NCBI GenBank assembly: GCA_910584725.1
Contig: CAJUBE010000003.1
Span: 127,386-191,385 of the forward strand
DNA: 64,000 bases
Direction of reading: 5' to 3'
Source: an uncultured Lachnospiraceae bacterium
Lineage (GTDB): Bacteria > Bacillota > Clostridia > Lachnospirales > Lachnospiraceae
The notes beneath the pieces were generated by a model. That model was not told where the DNA came from. It saw nothing but the letters and a program-made list of their open reading frames with translations, and did not search any database. Positions 51,768-61,197 of this stretch are shown piece after piece. A program made the position numbers and the translations under genes. The first letter of the stretch is position 1, and every line of letters starts with the position of its first letter.

Positions 51768-53984
51768 CTACTTCCAGCCCTCCACCCACCAGTCCGCCAC
51801 ACGGCACACACCGTCCGCGTCCCAGGCAAGGATAAACACCGCCTCGCCGACGCCGTGCGCGTTTCCGCCTTCGCCGCTCAGATACTCCCGGCACTTAAGA
51901 GCATTCTTTCCCTGATACGTGACACGCTCGAAGTCAAAAAAACCTCTGACGTTTGCGCCGCCCGCGCGTCCATACTCGTTTTCCCCTATTTCCCGAACAT
52001 TCCATCCGTCAAATTCTATGCGCTCGTCCAGATAGGGGCAGTATGCCTCATAGCGGTCCACGCCGATACATACTACATCTATATGCAGCTCAATCTCATC
52101 TCCCATCAATTCCCCACCGTCATTGGGAAGCTCCTCCAGACATTCCGTCCACTCGTGCCCTACACGCCGGTACAGACAGTTGTACCGGCCGCCCGGTCCA
52201 CCGTTGCCGCCGTTGCCCGCCGCAAACAGCAGCTCCATCCTACCGTCGTTGTCCAAATCCGCCATAAGTGGCTCTTCCCAAAAAGTCGAGCCAAAACAGA
52301 AATGCTCCTCGTAAAAATCGCTTTCATCCTTCAGGACATAAGCCGGTTCCCCATTGAAGTAGAGCCAAATTTCACCGGGAACAAACACACGCCCCTCCCC
52401 CGCCATCACAACCATGTCCGTCTGTCCGTTTCCGTCCAAGTCGGCAATCACCCAGTCGTTAATCTGCCTGTGGTAATCCTTCGACGCACCTTCCCACCTC
52501 CACACTACGCCGTTCCACAAGTCATCTGCAAGCAGTCTGCGGAAAAAGCGCTTTAACTTTGCCTGCGCTATCCCCCTCTTTCGCCCTTCCTCCAGAAATG
52601 CTTTCTCCTGCTCCCGGATATTTCCCTTCGCCGCATAGTCCGCCTGCGACGCGTTCACCGTGATTTCCAGATTCATCCCCGCATTGAGCAGACTCGCGTC
52701 TCTGCCGATACACTCCCGGTTCTCCTCATAAATATGCTTCCAGAAATGTCCGTCCCCGTACACCTGATCCGCAATCTTCCACAGGCTGTCTCCCTCCTGC
52801 ACCATGACAGTGGGCGCATAACCGAATCTGCTCTCCTTCTCCCAGAAAAGATTGGGGTATGCGTGATCAGTCGCACAGAACCACATGTCCTGCCCTGCTT
52901 CTTCCATAAATTTCTGAAAGTCCGTGATGTCCGCCCCGCCTGTCAGGCAGTTTTGCATTTCCACACCGCCGGACGCGCCTTCCGGCAGGAATCCCCCATC
53001 CAGCGAGAATTCCTGGGGACGGCCGAGCAGCTCTCCCGTATAATTGTCTCCTGTTACATCCGCACTCGCATAGCAGCCTGCCAGGCAAGAGCCCCTGCCT
53101 GTAATGCCGCCGATATTGTCAGCCCCTGTCACGGCGCCGGTCATATAGCTGTCCCGCACACAGACGGCCACTCCGCCGACACCGCCCGCATCACCGTTGC
53201 CTGTTCTGTCAAAATCGCTCTCTATGTCAGCATGTACAGCGCACCCACGGATGTAATAGGCGACTCCCGCGATACCACCCATCGCACTGTATGCGTTCAC
53301 CGTACCCGTAAAACTGCAGTTTTCCACGGCGGAAGCCGCGCCCGTGATACCGCCTGCCGAGTCAAAACCGACAATCTTCCCCGTCACATGGCAGTTTTCA
53401 ATCAACAAATCTCCCCCGCTCTGCAGACCGCTCGTAAGCGTCATGCCGCCCATGACGCCGCCGACATGCAACCCGCCCGTAATGTCACAGTCTTTGATAT
53501 AGAGATTTTTGATCACGGTGCGCCCGCATTCCCGATATGCCGCACTGTCCCGCCCCTCAGGCAGATATGTCCTTGTCCCAAACAAACCTTGATCTTCCCC
53601 GTCTGGTAAGTTGATATAGAGTCCCGTCACCACATGGTTTCCGCCGTCAAAGGTGCCGTTAAATTCTCTCGTTTCGTCCTCTCCCGCATCACGCCCGCAC
53701 CCTATAGGTTCCCACCCCGTCTCTCCTTTGCAATAAGGCGTAAGATCAATATCGCGGGTCAGCCGATAAGACGCGCTGTGAGCCGCCACCCCCGGCTCCA
53801 CCTCCTTGTTTCCGTTCACCAAAAGCGCCAGCGTGCGCATGTCCTGCGCGGACTGGATCAGATAAACCTCCCCGTCCTTTTCAAAAATCGACTCTCCTGC
53901 ATGGACAATAAGCCCCTGTCCGAGACACAGAAAAAAGAAAAGACCGACCGCCGCTCTTCTCAAAAATTTACCTTCCATAAACAT
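51768..53984 (-). CDS. Secreted GLUG-repeat and LysM protein with VCBS-like motifs
   Basis: The 738-residue protein has a signal peptide (~1-30) and a series of GLUG-type modules (~110-350: GLYINLPDGEDQGLFG, GGVMGGM, GGITGAASAVENCSFTG, GGIAGVAY). A LysM domain follows (~393-440, VQEGDSLWKIADQVYG) that should hold it on peptidoglycan. The C-terminal region has calcium-type loops ADLDGNGQTD and ADLDNDGRME, as in VCBS/FG-GAP repeats. AGGAG lies seven bases before the ATG; the longer frame would cross R2 copy 2. It faces the adhesin gene and may share the cell-surface niche. Confidence 0.85.
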   Translation of the reverse strand: MFMEGKFLRRAAVGLFFFLCLGQGLIVHAGESIFEKDGEVYLIQSAQDMRTLALLVNGNKEVEPGVAAHSASYRLTRDIDLTPYCKGETGWEPIGCGRDAGEDETREFNGTFDGGNHVVTGLYINLPDGEDQGLFGTRTYLPEGRDSAAYRECGRTVIKNLYIKDCDITGGLHVGGVMGGMTLTSGLQSGGDLLIENCHVTGKIVGFDSAGGITGAASAVENCSFTGTVNAYSAMGGIAGVAYYIRGCAVHADIESDFDRTGNGDAGGVGGVAVCVRDSYMTGAVTGADNIGGITGRGSCLAGCYASADVTGDNYTGELLGRPQEFSLDGGFLPEGASGGVEMQNCLTGGADITDFQKFMEEAGQDMWFCATDHAYPNLFWEKESRFGYAPTVMVQEGDSLWKIADQVYGDGHFWKHIYEENRECIGRDASLLNAGMNLEITVNASQADYAAKGNIREQEKAFLEEGRKRGIAQAKLKRFFRRLLADDLWNGVVWRWEGASKDYHRQINDWVIADLDGNGQTDMVVMAGEGRVFVPGEIWLYFNGEPAYVLKDESDFYEEHFCFGSTFWEEPLMADLDNDGRMELLFAAGNGGNGGPGGRYNCLYRRVGHEWTECLEELPNDGGELMGDEIELHIDVVCIGVDRYEAYCPYLDERIEFDGWNVREIGENEYGRAGGANVRGFFDFERVTYQGKNALKCREYLSGEGGNAHGVGEAVFILAWDADGVCRVADWWVEGWK

Positions 53985-54000
53985 GATAAAACTCCTACTC

Positions 54001-54094
54001 AATCGAGTAGGGAAGATTCTTCTTCCCCTACTCGCCGCGCGGCCCGCGTGCTGCGAAACAGCAAACTTTCCATATGTGGGCCTATGCATAAAAA
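54001..54094 (+). repeat. R2 structured repeat, copy 2
   Basis: Hairpin 1 is CGAGTAGGG...CCCTACTCG. Hairpin 2 has outer GGCCC/GGGCC and inner TGCTG-CGAAA-CAGCA, then the spacer CTTTCCATATG, ending TATGCATAAAAA. It lies between fusA-like and GLUG genes. Confidence 0.85.
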
Positions 54095-54130
54095 GCGGAT
54101 ATCCTTTTACGAAACCGAAAGGATATCCGC
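54090..54130 (-). terminator. Terminator of the EF-G-like gene
   Basis: A 13-bp perfect stem GCGGATATCCTTT/AAAGGATATCCGC is followed on the minus strand by five T, which form the end of R2 copy 2. Confidence 0.9.
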
Positions 54131-54150
54131 CATCATACCGCAACTATCTG

Positions 54151-56244
54151 TTATGCGTCAACGTTCGCCTCCGCAACGGCCTTCGCTCTCGCCGCCACTT
54201 CCTTCTCCTGCACATCGCTGGGAGCCTGCTCGTATCTCGCGAACTCATACTTGTAAGTGCCGCGTCCCCCGGTCATAGAGCGAAGATCGGTGCAGTAGCC
54301 GCTCAGGCATGCCACCGGGATATCCGCCTCAACCACGGTCTTACCGTCCCCTGCGGGATTCATCCCGAGCACTCTGCCTCTTCTCTTATTCAGATCGCCC
54401 ATCACATCGCCCGTATAAGAATCGGGTACCGTCACCTGCAAGTTTGCAATCGGCTCAAGGAGCACCGGTCCTGCCTCCATAAAGCCCTTCTTGAATGCCT
54501 GAATCGTCGCCATCTTGAAGGCCATCTCGGAGGAGTCCACCGGATGATAGGAACCGTCGTAGAGAACCGCTTTCACACCAACCACAGGGTACGCCGCCAG
54601 AGGCCCTGCCTGTACAGAATCCTGCAAGCCCTTCTCTACCGCCGGGAAGTAATTCTTCGGCACAGCACCGCCCACCACTTCCTGCTCGAACACAAACGGC
54701 GTCTCCAGATCGCCGGATGCCTCAAAGCGCATCTTTACATGCCCGTACTGGCCGTGGCCGCCGGACTGCTTTTTATACTTGTGCTCCACATCGGATTTCT
54801 TGCGGATGGTCTCCTTATACGCGATCTTCGGCTCGGTGAGCTCGATCTCCACCTTGTATTCATTAAGGAGACGGCTGACAACCACATCCAGATGCAGATC
54901 GCCCATGCCGTAAAGCAGGGACTGCTTGTTCTCCGCGTCGTTGACCACCTGGAGCGTCTGATCCTCATGGCGCATCTTCTGCAGCGCCTGGGAAACCTTA
55001 TCCACATCGCCCTTATTCTTTGCCTTATACCGTTTGTATGTATAAGGTGTCGATATCTCCGTCTTGCCGTAACGGATGATGCGCGCCTTCGTGGAGAGGG
55101 TATTGCCGGTCCGCGCCGCCGTCAGCTTCGCAATCGCGCCAATATCGCCCGCGTGAAGCTCCTTGACCTCAATCGGCTTGCTGCCCTGCATCACATAGAG
55201 CTTGCTGATCTTCTCTTCCACTTCCTTCTCGTCGTTGTAGATCATATCGTCGCTCTTGAACACGCCGGAACACACCTTAATCAGCGAATATTTACCGATA
55301 AAAGGATCGACAATGGTCTTAAAAATATAAGCCGACTTCGCCTTGGAAAAATCAAAATTCGCCTGGAAAATCTCGTTGGTCTTTAAGTCAACGCCCGCAA
55401 TCTCCCGATTCTCCGGACTTGGCATATATTTCACGATATCGTCAAGCAATGTGAACACACCCTGACAAAGCACGTTGGAGCCCATGGACATGGGTACAAT
55501 GCTGCCGTCCATCACGTTTGTGCGAAGGGCCGCGCGGATCTCCGCCTCAGAGAAGGTATCGCCGTTAAAATAGCGTTCCATGAAATCTTCGCTCGTCTCG
55601 GCAACTGCCTCCATCAGCGTATCACGGCACAGCTGCAGGTTTGCCTTGCTGTACTCGGGCATCTCGCACTCCACCACTTCCTTGCCTTCCCAACGGTACG
55701 CCTGCTCGGTGATCACATTGATATATCCCACAAATTTTTCGTTCTCACGGATCGGCAGATGGAAGGGAGCGATTTTCTTCCCATACTTTTCCGTCATATC
55801 CTCCACAACCTGTCTAAAGGAAGCGTTGTCAATATCCATATCCGTCACAAACACAAAGCGGGGCAGCTTATATTTCTCACAGATCTCCCACGCTTTCTCC
55901 GTGCCGACTTCCACGCCTGCCTTGCCGGAAACAACGATAATCGCCGCGTCCGCTGCACTGACGGCCTCTTCCACTTCTCCCACGAAGTCAAAAAATCCGG
56001 GGGAATCCAGCACATTGATCTTCGTGCCTTCCCACTCGATCGGAACAACAGACGTAGCGATGGAAATATGGCGCTTCTGCTCCTCCTTACCGAAATCACT
56101 CACCGTATTTCCGTCATCTATCTTGCCCATTCTGGACGTGATGCCGGAAAGGTAAGCCATCGCCTCCACCAGACTGGTCTTGCCGCATCCCCCATGCCCA
56201 AGCAAAACCACATTACGAATCTTATCCGTCGTGTAAACATTCAT
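54151..56244 (-). CDS. EF-G-like translational GTPase (FusA2 type)
   Basis: The 697-residue protein has all EF-G domains: G1 LLGHGGCGKTSL, G3 LDSPGFFDFVGEVE, G4-like TDMDIDN, domain II, and domain IV with SGGHGQYGHVKMRFE, then VPDSYTGDVMGDLNKRRGRVLGM in domain V. The G1 sequence with GGCG and the acidic G4 site place it in the second EF-G group of Bacillota rather than the canonical elongation factor, whose gene normally sits with rpsL-rpsG. Its special role (for example recycling or ribosome protection) is unknown. GGAGGG lies nine bases before the ATG. Confidence 0.88.
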   Translation of the reverse strand: MNVYTTDKIRNVVLLGHGGCGKTSLVEAMAYLSGITSRMGKIDDGNTVSDFGKEEQKRHISIATSVVPIEWEGTKINVLDSPGFFDFVGEVEEAVSAADAAIIVVSGKAGVEVGTEKAWEICEKYKLPRFVFVTDMDIDNASFRQVVEDMTEKYGKKIAPFHLPIRENEKFVGYINVITEQAYRWEGKEVVECEMPEYSKANLQLCRDTLMEAVAETSEDFMERYFNGDTFSEAEIRAALRTNVMDGSIVPMSMGSNVLCQGVFTLLDDIVKYMPSPENREIAGVDLKTNEIFQANFDFSKAKSAYIFKTIVDPFIGKYSLIKVCSGVFKSDDMIYNDEKEVEEKISKLYVMQGSKPIEVKELHAGDIGAIAKLTAARTGNTLSTKARIIRYGKTEISTPYTYKRYKAKNKGDVDKVSQALQKMRHEDQTLQVVNDAENKQSLLYGMGDLHLDVVVSRLLNEYKVEIELTEPKIAYKETIRKKSDVEHKYKKQSGGHGQYGHVKMRFEASGDLETPFVFEQEVVGGAVPKNYFPAVEKGLQDSVQAGPLAAYPVVGVKAVLYDGSYHPVDSSEMAFKMATIQAFKKGFMEAGPVLLEPIANLQVTVPDSYTGDVMGDLNKRRGRVLGMNPAGDGKTVVEADIPVACLSGYCTDLRSMTGGRGTYKYEFARYEQAPSDVQEKEVAARAKAVAEANVDA

Positions 56245-56452
56245 GCCCTGTAACCCTCCAATTCTGTTGTTCTTTTTTTACAAATCAGGACCATATAAAA
56301 TCATGGCAATACAGCCGTTCTGTGGAAGACTGTCCGTCTGCATTGTCATGTCCCATGCATGGCACCAAGTTGTAAATACATTTTACTAAATTTTCAGAAC
56401 AATTTCAACAACTAATTATACATTCTGCACAGATTGTCTGCTTTTGGCAATC

Positions 56453-57358
56453 CTATTTTTGAAATTTTTCTAAGAACAGGTCATTTACAGGCGTAGCTAT
56501 GCTGTGCTTTTTCCCTAATTCGCATACAGTTCCTGCAAAAAGCGCCACCTCTGTCTTTCTGCCCGCCTTGCTGTCCTGCCGCATGGAAGGCTCCCCGTCC
56601 GGGTTCAGTCCGTCTATGACCAAAACCCATTCCGCCAGGTCTTTCTCACACAGATCCACACCCTCCGCGTTCGCCACAAGGATTGTCTCCCGCATTGCCG
56701 CTTTCATCATTTCCCGCGCTTCGCCCTCCTGTTGAACGCTCCGATATGTCCCCGCAAAGAGAGATACCGTCTGGTTCACGCCCACGTTGCACAGAAGCTT
56801 TCCCCACATCGCATGGCGCATATCCGCCGGGCAGGAATATGTAAATCCCGTCCTGTCAAAAAAATCCTTAACCGCCGCCAGATTTTCCGACCTGCCACCG
56901 TCGAGAACGCCGACCGCTAGTTCTCCCTTATTTGTGCAGGACGCGGCGTTTCCCTCTTTCATAGCCGCCATTTTCTGAGCAATACAGTGCACTACCTTCC
57001 CACGTCCGAATCTCTGTCCCAGATCGTCCTCACTGCGGATACCGTTCAATACGGACATCAGAACTGTATGCTCTCCAACCAGATGCGCATTTTCTTCCAT
57101 AGCCGTTTCCAGCGCGCCGTATTTGACCGCAAAAAGCATCAGCTCGGACGGTCTGTCCTCCTTTGCAGCGTCACAGTACTGAAAATCGCATACCTCACCG
57201 TTAAAGGTAATCCGTTCTTTCTGATACCGCTCAATTCTATCCTTGTCCGCCAGCACACGCACTTTTTCTTTTCCCAGTTTTTTCGTAAAAAAATCCGCAT
57301 ACATCACACCGAGCGCACCAAGCCCGACGATATCAATGGTTTCAATCGTTTTCAACAT
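56453..57358 (-). CDS. Ketopantoate reductase family oxidoreductase
   Basis: The 301-residue protein starts with a Rossmann fold (IDIVGLGALGVMYADFF, residues ~7-23), VKYGALETAM, and VLNGIRSEDDLG, and has the PanE C-terminal helical domain with KLLCNVGVNQTVSL. PanE reduces ketopantoate with NADPH in coenzyme A synthesis, but many paralogues act on other 2-keto acids, and no pan genes are near. GGAGG lies seven bases before the ATG. It is divergent from tyrA across a 265-base region. Confidence 0.85.
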   Translation of the reverse strand: MLKTIETIDIVGLGALGVMYADFFTKKLGKEKVRVLADKDRIERYQKERITFNGEVCDFQYCDAAKEDRPSELMLFAVKYGALETAMEENAHLVGEHTVLMSVLNGIRSEDDLGQRFGRGKVVHCIAQKMAAMKEGNAASCTNKGELAVGVLDGGRSENLAAVKDFFDRTGFTYSCPADMRHAMWGKLLCNVGVNQTVSLFAGTYRSVQQEGEAREMMKAAMRETILVANAEGVDLCEKDLAEWVLVIDGLNPDGEPSMRQDSKAGRKTEVALFAGTVCELGKKHSIATPVNDLFLEKFQK

Positions 57359-57507
57359 TCTTCTCTCCTCCGAATAAAAATCAGCCGCCTCAAACTTATG
57401 ACGTTTTCGTCGCTACTTTTAGATACAGTATGCCATGTCTCAGAAAAAAAGCAAGCCGTCCCGCTTCCTTGCTTTCCCTCCCGTTTTGTGGTATCTTTAG
57501 AACGATA

Positions 57508-57539
57508 GACAGTCCCCTCAGCAAGCTGCGGGGACTGTC
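57508..57539 (+). other. Strong stem-loop upstream of tyrA
   Basis: GACAGTCCCC and GGGGACTGTC form a perfect 10-bp stem with a 12-base loop containing AGC-AA-GCT. No T run follows, so it is not a terminator. It lies 85 bases before tyrA and may be an mRNA leader structure. Confidence 0.5.
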
Positions 57540-57623
57540 CCTCGCGGTATTCGCCAAATGTCTGCTTCGCAGCCGCTTGGCTCATTACTCGCGGAAATCA
57601 AACACACGAAAGGTACTGCTTTT

Positions 57624-58721
57624 ATGAACACACTCACCTGCGGTTTTATCGGGCTCGGGCTGATCGGCGGCTCCATCGCCAAAGCGGTCAGGCACCAATT
57701 TCCCAATGCCCGCCTTATCGCCTACGATATCCATACAGAGTCTCTTAATCTCGCCGTCAAAGAACAGGTGATCAACCAGATCTGCCCTGCCGTTGACGAT
57801 TCTTTCGGGAACTGCGACTATATCTTTTTGTGCGCGCCGGTTTCCCGCAATGTAGCGAATCTGCTGGCACTGAAGCCCCATCTCTCCCCCAACACCATTC
57901 TGACGGACGTGGGGAGTGTCAAGACCGGCATTCATAAGCAGATTGAAGAACTGCAGTTACAAAAGCAGTTTATCGGCGGTCACCCCATGGCGGGCTCCGA
58001 GCGTTTCGGCTACCAGAATGCCAAGGCGTCCCTTTTGGAGAACGCCTACTATATTCTGACCCCCTCTGAGGAAGTTTCTTCCGAAAAGGTAGAAGCATAT
58101 CGGACTCTGGTGGAGACAATCGGCGCGATTCCGCTCACCTTACCTTACGAAGAGCACGATTACGTGACCGCCGCCATCTCCCATCTGCCCCATGTGATCG
58201 CCGCCTCCTTAGTCAATCTGGTAAAAAGCAGCGATTCCGAGGACGGGGTGATGAAAATGATCGCCGCAGGAGGATTTAAGGATATCACAAGAATCGCCTC
58301 CTCCTCCCCGGAAATGTGGCAACAGATCTGCCTGACCAATGCGGACAATATCGCAAAGCTGCTCCGCGCATATATCCAGTATCTTGAAGTCATTGCGGAT
58401 GACATAGACGACCATAAACAGGACAGCCTCTACCACTTCTTTGACACGGCGAGAAGCTACAGAGAGTCCTTTATCAGCGCACCCAGCGGTCCCATCAAGG
58501 CGGAATATGTGTTTACCGTGGATATTGCGGATAAACCCGGCGCCATTGCTGCCATCGCTTCCCTTCTCGCCATGCACGACGTGAGCATCAAAAACATCGG
58601 CATCAACCACAACAGGGAACTGGCGGAAGGGGCGCTGCGCATCGAGTTTTACAGTCAGAACACGCTTTCCCGCGCCATGGAGGTTATGACGGAGCACGGC
58701 TATAAAATTCACACCCGCTGA
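57624..58721 (+). CDS. tyrA: Prephenate dehydrogenase with ACT domain
   Basis: The enzyme converts prephenate to 4-hydroxyphenylpyruvate for tyrosine synthesis. The 365-residue product has the NAD site GFIGLGLIGGSIAKAV (~residues 6-21), TDVGSVKTGI, the substrate motif GGHPMAGSERFGYQNA, and a C-terminal ACT domain (~295-365, FTVDIADKPGAIAAIASLLA) for tyrosine feedback. The ATG follows AAAGG by ten bases. It is followed after 185 bases by aroA on the same strand; that gap contains an inverted repeat TTGTGTAA/TTACACAA (58802-58838). Confidence 0.95.
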   Translation: MNTLTCGFIGLGLIGGSIAKAVRHQFPNARLIAYDIHTESLNLAVKEQVINQICPAVDDSFGNCDYIFLCAPVSRNVANLLALKPHLSPNTILTDVGSVKTGIHKQIEELQLQKQFIGGHPMAGSERFGYQNAKASLLENAYYILTPSEEVSSEKVEAYRTLVETIGAIPLTLPYEEHDYVTAAISHLPHVIAASLVNLVKSSDSEDGVMKMIAAGGFKDITRIASSSPEMWQQICLTNADNIAKLLRAYIQYLEVIADDIDDHKQDSLYHFFDTARSYRESFISAPSGPIKAEYVFTVDIADKPGAIAAIASLLAMHDVSIKNIGINHNRELAEGALRIEFYSQNTLSRAMEVMTEHGYKIHTR

Positions 58722-58906
58722 AAAAGAAAAGCGAAAAACGCTTCTAAAGGCGTCACGCCATAGGACAGGAACAAAACAGCAAAGCTTAAAAGCACTGCAT
58801 ATTGTGTAAGCGAACAAAAAATATAACATGTTACACAATGAAAGAAGACAACACAAGACCGAAGCGTCATAAGCTCTGCAGAGGGCGCTTCAGAATGGAG
58901 TAAACC

Positions 58907-60184
58907 ATGAAATTTCAGAAAGCCCATACATTGAGAGGGGAAGTGACGATCCCCGGCGACAAATCCATCTCCCACCGGGCGGTGATGTTCGGATCGCTGT
59001 CTGAAGGTACCACCGAAGTCACCAATTTTTTGCAGGGCGCGGACTGTCTCTCCACCATTGACGCCTTTCGGAAGATGGGCATTGCGATTGAGAATACCCC
59101 GGAGAAGATTCTGATTCACGGCAAGGGGCTGCACGGTCTGCAGGCGCCCTCCTCCGTGCTTGACATGGGCAACAGCGGCACCACCACCAGACTGATCAGC
59201 GGCATCCTTGCCGGGCAGACTTTTGAGAGCACCCTCACGGGCGACGCCTCCATCCAGAAACGTCCTATGCGGCGCATTATGGAGCCGCTGTCCATGATGG
59301 GCGGGAAAATCGAAAGCATAAACGGCAACGACTGCGCGCCCCTTCGCATCAAAGGCGCGCCCCTGCACGGCATCCACTATCACTCCAAGGTTGCCTCCGC
59401 ACAGGTGAAATCTGCTGTCCTGCTTGCGGGACTCTACGCCGACGGCGAAACCCTTGTGACTGAGCCGACCTTAAGCCGCAACCACACGGAACTCATGCTG
59501 CGCTATTTTGGCGCGGACTTACAGTCGGAAGGAAAAACGGTGCGCATCCTCCCCGAACCCCATTTGGAAGGCAGGAAAATTGATGTGCCCGGCGACATCT
59601 CCTCCGCCGCCTATTTTATCGCCGCAGGACTCCTCGTCCCCGGCTCTGAGATTCTGATTAAAAACGTGGGCATCAATCCGACCAGAGACGGTATTTTAAG
59701 AGTGGCAAAGGAAATGGGCGGTGACATTACACTTTTAAATGAAAATTATGACGGGGAACCGACTGCCGATCTTCTGGTGAAATACAGCCCTCTTCACGGA
59801 ATCACCATCGAGGGGGATATCATTCCCACGCTGATTGACGAACTGCCCGTCATCAACATTATGGCGGCATGTGCCGAAGGCACCACCGTGATCCGGGACG
59901 CCGCCGAATTAAAAGTCAAGGAGTCCAACCGCATCGACGTGATGGTGCAATATTTAAGCGCCATGGGCTGCGATATCACGGGAACCGACGACGGCATGAT
60001 CATTCACGGCGGTCAGCCCCTGCACGGGACCGAGGTGGACTCCCATCTCGACCACCGCATTGCCATGAGTTTCGCCGTGGCTTCTCTTGTGGCAGAGGGC
60101 GAGACAACAATGAAGGGCAGCGATGTGGTCACCATCAGCTACCCCGGATTTTATGAAGATCTTGCCTCACTCCGCGTCATGTAA
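58907..60184 (+). CDS. aroA: EPSP synthase (3-phosphoshikimate 1-carboxyvinyltransferase)
   Basis: AroA joins shikimate-3-phosphate and PEP in the shikimate pathway. The 425-residue product has IPGDKSISHRAVMFGSLSEG, LDMGNSGTTTRLISGIL, GDASIQKRPMRRI and the C-terminal LKVKESNRID and DHRIAMSFAV motifs. Alanine and glycine positions around GNSGTTTR are the usual form. GGAG lies six bases before the ATG. Together with tyrA it supplies aromatic amino acids. Confidence 0.97.
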   Translation: MKFQKAHTLRGEVTIPGDKSISHRAVMFGSLSEGTTEVTNFLQGADCLSTIDAFRKMGIAIENTPEKILIHGKGLHGLQAPSSVLDMGNSGTTTRLISGILAGQTFESTLTGDASIQKRPMRRIMEPLSMMGGKIESINGNDCAPLRIKGAPLHGIHYHSKVASAQVKSAVLLAGLYADGETLVTEPTLSRNHTELMLRYFGADLQSEGKTVRILPEPHLEGRKIDVPGDISSAAYFIAAGLLVPGSEILIKNVGINPTRDGILRVAKEMGGDITLLNENYDGEPTADLLVKYSPLHGITIEGDIIPTLIDELPVINIMAACAEGTTVIRDAAELKVKESNRIDVMVQYLSAMGCDITGTDDGMIIHGGQPLHGTEVDSHLDHRIAMSFAVASLVAEGETTMKGSDVVTISYPGFYEDLASLRVM

Positions 60185-60189
60185 TTTTT

Positions 60190-60220
60190 CAGGGAAATGC
60201 TTGCGCAAAGCGTTTCCCTG
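60190..60220 (+). terminator. aroA terminator
   Basis: CAGGGAAATGC pairs with GCGTTTCCCTG (one mismatch) just after the stop codon; the following T run is short. Confidence 0.65.
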
Positions 60221-60279
60221 TTCCATATAGCCGTTATCATCTGTTTTCTGTCCTGCCATTCATTAACCATTTCTCGACC

Positions 60280-60774
60280 TCATGACAGCTTCACCAACAG
60301 CCGGTTCAAAAAATACGACCCCACCATACACAAAATCCCCGCCAGACTCCCGTACCAGTTGAGCGCCGCATCGGACTGCTGGAAATGCCTGCCCTCCACA
60401 AACTGCTTGTAGTATTCCGTGTAATAGGCAAGCACATAGCAGACCGCGCCCGCCCCGATCACGCCAAATATTCTGTAATACCTTCTGAAAACCACCATGC
60501 TCACAAATGTAGTCACAAATCCCACCACAAAAAACAGCCCCAGATGCGCCCCATAGCGGATCATCAGCGTCGTAGTCGAAATCTGGTCCTGTGTGGGATT
60601 TTCAAAAATCCGCCTCGCGATCTGCCCTGCCATTTTCATCGTTATGTCAGAAGATACGGTTCCGTTCTGGAAGGATACCGCAACCACAAAATATAAGAGC
60701 AGTAAGAGCGCCGCAAACGATATTGCGATCACCCCAAGCTGCAGAAGAATATGGTTCTTTTTATTTTTGTTCAT
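60280..60774 (-). CDS. VanZ-like family membrane protein
   Basis: The 164-residue protein has four membrane segments and the VanZ pattern: a hydrophobic start, RYGAHLGLFFVVGF in the middle and EYYKQFVEGRHFQQSDAALNWYGSLAG near the end, where the E-x-x-Q-x-F-x-x-x-R/D-N-G residues are conserved. VanZ itself gives low teicoplanin resistance; most homologues are of unknown role in the envelope. The ribosome site is weak. It is downstream of the PilZ gene on the same strand. Confidence 0.88.
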   Translation of the reverse strand: MNKNKKNHILLQLGVIAISFAALLLLLYFVVAVSFQNGTVSSDITMKMAGQIARRIFENPTQDQISTTTLMIRYGAHLGLFFVVGFVTTFVSMVVFRRYYRIFGVIGAGAVCYVLAYYTEYYKQFVEGRHFQQSDAALNWYGSLAGILCMVGSYFLNRLLVKLS

Positions 60775-60837
60775 GCCATTTTTCTTTCTGATGTACTGAC
60801 CTGTCCCTTTTCAGTCAAACATAAACGGATAAGTACA

Positions 60838-61179
60838 CTACCCTTCCATCGTCTCAATCGTGCTGTACGTCTCAATCCGGCTTGCCTCGATCTCCGACAT
60901 GCCTATAAAAATCGAACCGTAGGAAAAGATATGGTCTTCCTTCTTCTCAATACGCACAATCTCAATGAAGGAATGAAGCACTTCCTTCGTCCAGATCGTC
61001 AGAAACGCCTCGTAAACCGCGCCGATCTCCAAAGCCTCGCTGCACAAAAAGCCTACGCCCGTCTTAGACACATCCACCACATCTATATCTACCTCTTTTG
61101 TATCGCTCTCCGCATCCAGCCGTTTGATCAGAAGCTTTGACGTCAGTTCCATCCGTTTATTTTTCCTGCGTTCTTCCAT
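60838..61179 (-). CDS. PilZ domain protein
   Basis: PilZ domains bind cyclic di-GMP. This 113-residue single-domain protein has the RRKNKR start (RxxxR ligand motif) and VVDVSKTGVGF (the DxSxxG motif), followed by beta-barrel strands. Both binding motifs are intact, so it is probably a functional receptor. AAAGG lies eight bases before the ATG. The altered HD-GYP protein at 13.7 kb is the only other c-di-GMP gene in the window. Confidence 0.88.
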   Translation of the reverse strand: MEERRKNKRMELTSKLLIKRLDAESDTKEVDIDVVDVSKTGVGFLCSEALEIGAVYEAFLTIWTKEVLHSFIEIVRIEKKEDHIFSYGSIFIGMSEIEASRIETYSTIETMEG

Positions 61180-61197
61180 GGTTTCTGCCTTTCCGTT

